From Amnibacterium endophyticum (GTDB taxonomy: Bacteria; Actinomycetota; Actinomycetes; Actinomycetales; Microbacteriaceae), in NCBI RefSeq assembly GCF_042680685.1, contig NZ_JBHUEA010000019.1:1-64000 (forward strand): a stretch of DNA of 64,000 bases, read 5' to 3'. Shown one piece after another: positions 58,570 to 64,000 of this stretch (position 1 is the stretch's first letter; each line of letters begins with the position of its first letter). The notes below the pieces were generated by a model. That model made no database searches. It was not told where the DNA came from and saw only the letters and a program-made list of their open reading frames with translations. A program made the position numbers and the translations under genes.

Positions 58570-58971
58570 CGCCTCCTCGAGGAGATCGGGGCCGCACGGA
58601 CTCCCACCGGCGAGCGTAGGGGGGTCTCATGAGCAGGGGGTTGAGACGCGATCACGACTTGTGATCGGTCGTACCGCCTCACTCCCTGTGCAGCGTACGG
58701 TCCAGTTGAAGGTGCCCCGCTGACCACTGCCGTGGGGCGATCCCGAAGAGGTGGACGTGGAAATGGTCTCAGCCTTCGGCGCCGGCACCTCGACGCTGGT
58801 CGGCCTCGTGGTAGCCGCCTGCACCTGAAGATCACGACGGTTCTCGTGAAGATCTGGTGGTCCACTCGGGAGCGTCGCCCGCGACGGAACCAGGGCTGAG
58901 CGCCGCCGCCACCTCAACAGTAGGTCGCCGAAACGGTTGCTCCTGGCCCGGGCGGGTAGCCGCGTCCGGGC
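58570..58971. other. 402-bp region without a supported gene
   Basis: Contains two inverted repeats (GTCTCA/TGAGAC at 58624-58647 and CGATCAC-N5-GTGATCG at 58649-58667) and a plus-strand scrap ending in LVGLVVAACT-stop near 58829. No start, ribosome site or codon bias supports a gene. It could hold relics of the event that brought the toxin-antitoxin module. Confidence 0.4.
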
Positions 58972-59568
58972 TCAGGGGGCGGGTGGCGCCGCGAGTCGGT
59001 GTGCGGCTCGGACCACGAATGCGCGACGGCGCTCCCGCTCGGCCGGGTCGTCGGCAACGGTGCCCGTGATCATGCCCGCGAGCTGTGGGACGGTCTGCCA
59101 CCAGGCCGCGAGGGCGATGAGGGCGAACACGAGGTGGCCGGCGTCGAGCGTCGCGTCGAGGAGTCCGGTCTGCTGCGCCTCGCTGAAGCGCTCCACCTTG
59201 TCGCGGTAATGCGCAGTGCGTCCGGCGGCATCGGCGGGAGGGCCGTCCTGCAGGCCCTCCCACTGCAGCAGGCGAGCGAGCTCGGGATGCGCCGCGTGGT
59301 AGTCGAAGGTGGCCCCCGCGAATGCCCCGATGTCGTCGAGGCCGGCCCCGGTCAGCCGCACCGATGCGGCCAGGCGCTCGAGCTCCTCGGCCAGGACGAG
59401 GTCCCAGAGCGCCTTCTTGTCGCCGAAGTAGCTGTACAGCCGTTCCTTGTTCACGCCCGCCCGTGCAGCGATCGCTCCGACCGTCGTGCCGTCGAACCCT
59501 CGCGCCGCGAACTCGGTCAGGGCGGCGTCGCGGAGCCTTCGCCGCGTCCTGTCCCTGTCCCAAGCCAC
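58972..59568 (-). CDS. TetR-family repressor
   Basis: A 198-aa TetR protein. HTH: RRRLRDAALTEFAARGFDGTTVGAIAARAGVNKERLYSYFGDKKALW. The GTG at 59568 lies 5 nt after minus-strand TACCGT. Two CCAAC-N6-GTTGG sites lie between it and the divergent SDR gene, its likely target. Confidence 0.9.
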   Translation of the reverse strand: MAWDRDRTRRRLRDAALTEFAARGFDGTTVGAIAARAGVNKERLYSYFGDKKALWDLVLAEELERLAASVRLTGAGLDDIGAFAGATFDYHAAHPELARLLQWEGLQDGPPADAAGRTAHYRDKVERFSEAQQTGLLDATLDAGHLVFALIALAAWWQTVPQLAGMITGTVADDPAERERRRAFVVRAAHRLAAPPAP

Positions 59569-59573
59569 GTCGA

Positions 59574-59579
59574 ACGGTA
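59574..59579 (-). promoter_or_regulatory. -10 element of TetR gene
   Basis: Minus-strand TACCGT, 5 nt before the GTG at 59568. Confidence 0.45.
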
Positions 59580-59595
59580 CCAACGACCGAGTTGG
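59580..59595. promoter_or_regulatory. TetR operator 1
   Basis: CCAAC-GACCGA-GTTGG, directly upstream of the tetR -10. Confidence 0.65.
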
Positions 59596-59611
59596 AGATT
59601 GGGTGTACGGT

Positions 59612-59629
59612 TCCAACCGCTTGGTTGGA
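59612..59629. promoter_or_regulatory. TetR operator 2
   Basis: TCCAACC-GCTT-GGTTGGA, perfect 7-bp arms, just after the SDR -10 TACGGT (59606-59611) and before its ribosome site. Confidence 0.7.
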
Positions 59630-59642
59630 GTTGGAGGACTCG

Positions 59643-60404
59643 ATGGACGAAGACGCGTTGGAGCTCAATCGGCAAGACCTGCTCGAGGCTCAGGGGCTGG
59701 TGGTGCTGATCACCGGCGCGAACAGCGGCATCGGGTTCGCGACCGCGCAGCAGCTCGTCGAACGAGGAGCGACGGTGTGGGTCGCAGCGCGGGACCTCGC
59801 GAAGGGCGATGCAGCAGCTCAGGGGCTCGGCCACGGGGCGCGAGCCGTGCGACTGGACGTCACCGACCCGGAGTCGATCGGCGAGGCCGTGGCGCAGGTC
59901 GGCCGCCTCGATGTCCTGATCAACAACGCCGGGGTGAACCCCGGCGGAGAGGACGTCGCGGGGACGTCGCTCGACCAGCTCCGTCGCACCTACGAGACGA
60001 ACGTGTTCGGGCTCGTCGCGGTGACGCAGGCGTTCCTGCCCGCACTGCAACGGTCGGCGCATCCAAGGATCGTCAACATCTCCAGCGGCACCGGCTCGTT
60101 GACCTGGAGCAGCAGCGCCAATCCGCAGTTCGACTGGGAACGCGCCCGGGGTGGCGGTCTCGCCTATCGCAGCTCGAAGGCGGCCGTCAACGCCGTCACC
60201 GTGCTGTCGGCCCAGGCGCTCGGCGTCCGGTTCAAGGTCAACGCTCTCGCTCCCGGGCTGCGGGCCACCAACCTCGTTCCCGGCCTGAGCGCCGGCGGCG
60301 ACCCCGCCGAGGCGGCCACCGGCGCCGTTCGGCTCGCCCTCCTGCCCGATGACGCGCCGTCCGGAGCGCTTTGGTCCTGGGACGGCACCCGCGCCCCCTG
60401 GTGA
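59643..60404 (+). CDS. Short-chain dehydrogenase/reductase
   Basis: A 253-aa classical SDR. TGANSGIG cofactor motif at residues 24-31, LDVLINNAGVNPGG, the catalytic Ser in NISSGTGSLTWSS and YRSSK as the Y-x3-K. Length is standard. GGAGG precedes the ATG. Repressed in all likelihood by the divergent TetR. NADP(H)-dependent reduction of a carbonyl; substrate unknown. Confidence 0.92.
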   Translation: MDEDALELNRQDLLEAQGLVVLITGANSGIGFATAQQLVERGATVWVAARDLAKGDAAAQGLGHGARAVRLDVTDPESIGEAVAQVGRLDVLINNAGVNPGGEDVAGTSLDQLRRTYETNVFGLVAVTQAFLPALQRSAHPRIVNISSGTGSLTWSSSANPQFDWERARGGGLAYRSSKAAVNAVTVLSAQALGVRFKVNALAPGLRATNLVPGLSAGGDPAEAATGAVRLALLPDDAPSGALWSWDGTRAPW

Positions 60405-60547
60405 ATCGCAAGGGAGGGCGAGACGTCCCGGTCGGAGGGGTGGAACCAGGACTGGTTGCGGCGTTGTCTTCAGGCGTAGGTCAGGACGTGCTCGCGCGGC
60501 GCGGATGGATCGCGCTTGAACAGATGCGGGTTGCGGGCGGGGTCCGG

Positions 60548-61003
60548 TCAGGTCTGCTGCAGTGGTTGGAGCAGGGCAGTGCTGATCCGAGCGAGGGCCT
60601 GCAGGTCGCTTGCGTTCATCTGGCCGAGGAGCTCCGTCTGGACGAATCGCCAGTGCGCGGGTCCGGCTCTGGTCAGCAGCGCCTGACCCGCGTCGGTGAG
60701 AGTGGCGAGGGTAGCTCGCCGGTCGTCCGGGTCGGTGGCACGGGTCAGGAGTCCGTCCGCCTCCAGCCGCGAGCTGACGTGGGACATTCGCGACAGGGTC
60801 GTGTTGGCCAGGCGGGCGATGCTGCTGAGCCGAGCAGTCTGGTCCGGAGAGCCGGCGAGGTGCTCCAGGACGTAGAACTCCACGCAGGTGATCCCGGCGT
60901 CCGCCTGCAGCTGCCGGTCGAGTGCGGCGGGCAGTTGCGTCATCACCCGGATGAGGTCGAACCAGGCCGCGCGGACCGGCTCGGGCAGCCCGGAATCCTG
61001 CAT
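60548..61003 (-). CDS. MarR-family regulator
   Basis: A 151-aa MarR protein. ITCVEFYVLEHLAGSPDQTARLSSIARLANTTLSRMSHVSSRLEADGLL is the HTH and TRATDPDDRRATLATLT the wing. ATG at 61003; a TTG at 61018 could add five residues. Divergent from the NAD(P)H-binding gene at 61074, which it probably controls. Confidence 0.9.
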   Translation of the reverse strand: MQDSGLPEPVRAAWFDLIRVMTQLPAALDRQLQADAGITCVEFYVLEHLAGSPDQTARLSSIARLANTTLSRMSHVSSRLEADGLLTRATDPDDRRATLATLTDAGQALLTRAGPAHWRFVQTELLGQMNASDLQALARISTALLQPLQQT

Positions 61004-61006
61004 TGG

Positions 61007-61045
61007 TTGCACCTTCAATCTTTTGCACTACATTGCATGCAGCAA
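61007..61045. promoter_or_regulatory. Promoter and operator candidate of the MarR/NAD(P)H-binding pair
   Basis: Plus-strand TTGCAC (61007-61012), 16-nt spacer, TACATT (61029-61034). The inverted repeat TTGC-ATGCA-GCAA (61033-61045) overlaps the -10 end, so binding would block this promoter. Confidence 0.55.
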
Positions 61046-61073
61046 CAACCATTGTGCAGGAGGAGATCTCGTC

Positions 61074-61694
61074 ATGCGTATCGCCGTGCTCGGTTCCACC
61101 GGTCCGACCGGGCGTGAACTCGTCGCTCAAGGGCTCGCGAGCGGTCATGAGGTGGTCGCGATCGCGCGTCGGCCGGAGGCGTGGTCGGAGCTGCGCGATG
61201 CGCGCCTTGAGGTGGCGCGCGGCGACGTGGAGGACCCTGCTTCGATCGCGCGCGCCGTGGAGGGGACAGACGTGCTGGTCTCGGCGCTGGGTCTCTCTCG
61301 GGCGCAGGCGCCGGGTGTGTTGACCGCTGGAGCGCGGGCGGTGCTGGCTGCGGCGCCGGCGCGGGTCATCTGGCTCGGCTCGCTGGGCGGGAACCCGTCG
61401 GCGGAGGTGGCGGGGCCGGTGTGGCCGGGACTGATGCGGATCGTGCTGCGGCGCGAGATGCCGGACAAGAACCGGGCCGACGTGCTCCTGCTGGACGGCG
61501 GGGCGACGCTGGTGCACGCCGGGCCGCTGACCAAGGGTGCGAGCAGCGCTGCGGCCGAGGTGGTGCCGCTGGACGAGCTGCGCCGACGCATCCTGCCCCG
61601 CGCGATCTCCCGGGCCGATGTGGCGGCCGCGATGCTGAAGGAGGCCGCCGACGCCCGCTACCCGGGCCAGGTGGTGGTCCCGGTCGCGCGCTGA
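61074..61694 (+). CDS. NAD(P)H-binding SDR-like protein
   Basis: A 206-aa atypical SDR (NAD(P)-binding, flavin-reductase/NmrA-like). Cofactor loop RIAVLGSTGPTGRELVAQGLASGHEVVAIARR, then ARLEVARGDVEDPASIARAVEG. The ribosome site GGAGGAG is strong. Likely redox sensor or small oxidoreductase controlled by the divergent MarR. Confidence 0.9.
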   Translation: MRIAVLGSTGPTGRELVAQGLASGHEVVAIARRPEAWSELRDARLEVARGDVEDPASIARAVEGTDVLVSALGLSRAQAPGVLTAGARAVLAAAPARVIWLGSLGGNPSAEVAGPVWPGLMRIVLRREMPDKNRADVLLLDGGATLVHAGPLTKGASSAAAEVVPLDELRRRILPRAISRADVAAAMLKEAADARYPGQVVVPVAR

Positions 61695-61707
61695 TGGGAG
61701 ACGCCGG

Positions 61708-62283
61708 TCAGCGACGCTCGACCTGCGCCTGCAGCGCTGGGGCGATCAGCTCCACCACCGCTGCCAGCGGCATCTCGGCCAGCGGCCCCAGTCGGATCAC
61801 GTAGCGGGTGAGCGCGACGCCGAGCAGCATCGCGCTCACCGGTGCCAGCTGTGGTTGCGGCGCTGCGGGGAGCACATGAGTCTCCAGGAACTCCTGCACG
61901 ATGGCCGTCGCCCCCGGGGCCCCGATCGCACCCCGCATCAACGCCCGTGCGGGCAGTGCCGTCTCCGGTGCCTCCCAGAGCGACAGGTAGGCCTCCGCCA
62001 GACGCCGCCCGCGGTCCTCGCCGGATCCGGCCGCCGCGGCGCCGAGGTCCGGCAGCGCGCTGTGCAGGTGCTCCAGCACTGAACCGAACAGGCCGTCCTT
62101 GCTGCCGAAGAACTGGATCACGAGCGCGTTGTCGACACCAGCTTCGGTCGCAACGGCCCGGATCGTCGTGGCGCTGTAGCCGGTCTCCGCGAACAGTCTG
62201 GTCGCGGCGGCGAGCACCGCACCGCGGCTGGACTCGGGACCGGGTCTGCGGCCGGTCCGTCGGGTGGTCGCAGCATCTGGCAC
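61708..62283 (-). CDS. TetR-family repressor
   Basis: A 191-aa TetR protein. HTH: RGAVLAAATRLFAETGYSATTIRAVATEAGVDNALVIQFFGSKDGLF; the C-terminal part (ETALPARALMRGAIGAPGATAIVQEFL) is the TetR_C type found in pump regulators. GTG start at 62283. Divergent from the DHA2 pump; converges with the SDR-like gene. Confidence 0.9.
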   Translation of the reverse strand: MPDAATTRRTGRRPGPESSRGAVLAAATRLFAETGYSATTIRAVATEAGVDNALVIQFFGSKDGLFGSVLEHLHSALPDLGAAAAGSGEDRGRRLAEAYLSLWEAPETALPARALMRGAIGAPGATAIVQEFLETHVLPAAPQPQLAPVSAMLLGVALTRYVIRLGPLAEMPLAAVVELIAPALQAQVERR

Positions 62284-62420
62284 CTGCTCATGGTCGCACC
62301 GCAGCCGACCGGGGCATGCTGCGCACCGACTGGGAGAAATCAGCGTTCGATGAGTTCTGCCTGCCGCCGGCCTACGCTGATATCACCGACTGTTGAGTTG
62401 ATCGAGTGCGAGGGCTTGTG

Positions 62421-63908
62421 GTGGAGAACGTGGAGCAGGGCGAGGTGCGGACGGATCGGCGGCGCTGGTTGGTGCTGGCGGTGATCGGGCTGGCGCAGCT
62501 GATGGTGGTGCTGGATGCGACCGTGGTGAACATCGCGCTGCCATCCGCGCAGGCGGACCTGGGGTTCAGCACCGCGGACCGGCAATGGGTGGTGACGGCG
62601 TACTCGCTGGCGTTCGGCAGCCTGCTGCTGCTCGGCGGAAGGTTGTCGGACCTGGTCAGCCGGAAGCGGATGTTCCTGATCGGGGTGCTCGGCTTCGCGG
62701 CTGCCTCTGCGGTGGGCGGGGCCGCGCAGTCCTTCGAGGTGCTGGTCGCCGCCCGGGTCGCGCAGGGCGCGTTCGGTGCGGTGCTGGCCCCGACCGCGCT
62801 GTCGGTGCTGACCACCACGTTCACGGCCCCGAAGGAGCGCGCCCGTGCGTTCGGGATCTTCGGGGCGATCGCCGGCGCGGGAGGCGCGGTGGGACTGCTG
62901 CTCGGCGGCGTGCTGACCGAGGCACTGGACTGGAGGTGGAACCTCTACGTCAACGACGTGATCGCTGTGTTCGCCCTGCTCGGTGGCATCGCATTCATCC
63001 GCACCACCGCACGGGCCACGACACGTCGCAGCATCGACCTGCTCGGCACACTGCTGGCCACCACGGCGCTGTTCGGGCTGGTCTTCGGGATCACTCGCGT
63101 GCAATCCGACGGCTGGGACGCGCCGATCACGTGGCTCCCGCTGATCGCTTTCGGCGTACTGCTGACTGCGTTCGTCATCCGGCAGCGCACCGCCGCCGCA
63201 CCGATCCTGCCGCTGGGGATCGTGCTGGACCGCAACCGTGCTGCGGGATACCTGTCGATCCTGGTAGCCAGCACGGGCATGTTCGGGGTGTTTCTCTTCG
63301 TCACCTACTACCTGCAGTCCACGCTGCACTACACGCCGATCCGAACCGGCGTCGCCTTCCTGCCGATGATCGGGTCGCTGATCGTCGCCGCTCAGATCGC
63401 AAGTAGTCGCTTCGTGCCTCGATTCGGGCCCAAGGCCGTCGTCCCGGTCGGGATGCTGCTCGGGGTCGCCGGAATGCTCTGGCTGACCGGACTGGACGCA
63501 TCCAGCTCCTACGCCGGCGGCGTGCTGCCACCCCTGCTGGTGCTCGGCGCGGCGATGGGCACGGTGCTGCCGGCCTCGATGCAGCGGGCGACCCTCGGGG
63601 TCGAGCCCGGAGTCGCCGGTGTCGCCTCAGCCCTGGTGAGCACCAGTCAGCAGGTCGGCGGCTCCGTCGGCACCGCGGTGCTGAACACCGTCGCAGCGAC
63701 CGCGATCAGCAACTACGTTTCCGCCCACGTCCCGCCGACCCCAGCCGGGCCCGGGCGGGCCGCCATCGCCGGCTACGACGCGGCTTACTGGTGGGGCGCC
63801 GGGTTCTTCCTCCTCGGCGCGGTCCTGTCCGCCACCCTCTACCGCCGTCGAACCAACGACGTGCAGCCCGCCGACGCGCAGCAGGTGCCGGAAACTGCGG
63901 CTGCCTGA
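62421..63908 (+). CDS. DHA2-type MFS drug exporter (14 TM)
   Basis: About 495 aa. LAQLMVVLDATVVNIALPSAQADLGFS is the DHA2 motif in helix 1; RQWVVTAYSLAFGSLLLLGGRLSDLVSRKR and RVAQGAFGAVLAPTALSVL follow. Several GTG starts exist (62406, 62418, 62421); GAGGG at 62410 favours the last. Adjacent divergent TetR probably represses it. Multidrug or antibiotic efflux is likely. 63909-64000 holds only an inverted repeat CTCAGA-N8-TCTGAG near the edge. Confidence 0.92.
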   Translation: MENVEQGEVRTDRRRWLVLAVIGLAQLMVVLDATVVNIALPSAQADLGFSTADRQWVVTAYSLAFGSLLLLGGRLSDLVSRKRMFLIGVLGFAAASAVGGAAQSFEVLVAARVAQGAFGAVLAPTALSVLTTTFTAPKERARAFGIFGAIAGAGGAVGLLLGGVLTEALDWRWNLYVNDVIAVFALLGGIAFIRTTARATTRRSIDLLGTLLATTALFGLVFGITRVQSDGWDAPITWLPLIAFGVLLTAFVIRQRTAAAPILPLGIVLDRNRAAGYLSILVASTGMFGVFLFVTYYLQSTLHYTPIRTGVAFLPMIGSLIVAAQIASSRFVPRFGPKAVVPVGMLLGVAGMLWLTGLDASSSYAGGVLPPLLVLGAAMGTVLPASMQRATLGVEPGVAGVASALVSTSQQVGGSVGTAVLNTVAATAISNYVSAHVPPTPAGPGRAAIAGYDAAYWWGAGFFLLGAVLSATLYRRRTNDVQPADAQQVPETAAA

Positions 63909-64000
63909 CCCCGCCCCTCACCGGGCGCCGAAACTCCAACCGGGTGACACGCGTCGGCGCGGCACCCACCAGTCCTCAGAACCGTCAATCTGAGCTCTCA

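Noticed and set aside
58627..58917. 96-codon minus-strand ORF in the gap after VapC
   Set aside because: Mixed composition without bias, ribosome site or recognisable motif.

Overview
The window reads as a stretch of core and accessory chromosome from a very GC-rich Gram-positive actinobacterium. The strongly GC-biased third codon positions, many leaderless TANNNT promoters, Phd/VapC, DUF4232 lipoproteins, WhiB-free ECF circuitry and F420/NADP-type reductases all fit the Microbacteriaceae (Curtobacterium/Rathayibacter/Clavibacter-like). The family assignment is inference. No rRNA, tRNA, CRISPR array, IS element or prophage was seen. Genes are densely packed with many 1-8 nt start/stop overlaps.

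Layout. 1-3 kb: the end of an FtsX-type permease and two ATPases, one carrying an AbrB-like tail. 3-8.5 kb: DUF4232 lipoprotein, quinone-oxidoreductase-like ADH and a frameshifted SDR under a divergent TetR with two clear operators, a decayed alpha/beta-hydrolase tail, a PPOX protein and an MFS pump. 8.5-19.9 kb: HAD hydrolase, ABC-2 exporter, MarR-MFS pair, isochorismatase-fold protein, epoxide hydrolase, small kinase, second DUF4232 lipoprotein, small stress/metabolic genes. 19.9-22.5 kb: a three-gene SipW-type surface-protein cassette (TasA/camelysin-like protein, ER-type signal peptidase, LamG-like protein). 22.6-24.6 kb: MarR and an MFS gene preceded by a leader with a small ORF and a 14-bp hairpin. 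24.6-35.2 kb: mostly actinobacterial orphans, small secreted or membrane proteins, LysE exporter and a hydrolase-TetR operon. 35.4-37.3 kb: ECF sigma factor, one-TM Cys-rich protein and DsbA-like protein. 37.5-42.1 kb: DHA2 pump with divergent TetR, an NADPH:quinone-reductase pseudogene, and an XRE/MmyB regulator divergent from a reductase. 42.3-46.6 kb: a second permease + two-ATPase ABC system. 47-50 kb: four-gene redox operon. 50-55.4 kb: large LuxR regulator divergent from a reductase, VOC protein divergent from a WYL regulator. 55.6-58.6 kb: SGNH-GAF fusion, LRR protein and a Phd-VapC module flanked by 15-bp direct repeats. 59-64 kb: TetR/SDR, MarR/NAD(P)H-binding protein, TetR/DHA2 pump.

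The recurring theme is small regulator-plus-enzyme or regulator-plus-pump units, usually divergent, with a visible palindromic operator between them. They deal with reactive small molecules and drugs: oxidoreductases, epoxide hydrolase, glyoxalase-fold proteins and exporters. Several genes are visibly decaying (three frameshifts or remnants and one truncated paralogue). The most interesting candidates are the drug-pump leader at 23.2-23.4 kb, the ECF/Cys-rich/DsbA unit, the SipW cassette, the direct-repeat-flanked toxin-antitoxin module and an overlooked 44-aa secreted peptide gene at 34.3 kb.
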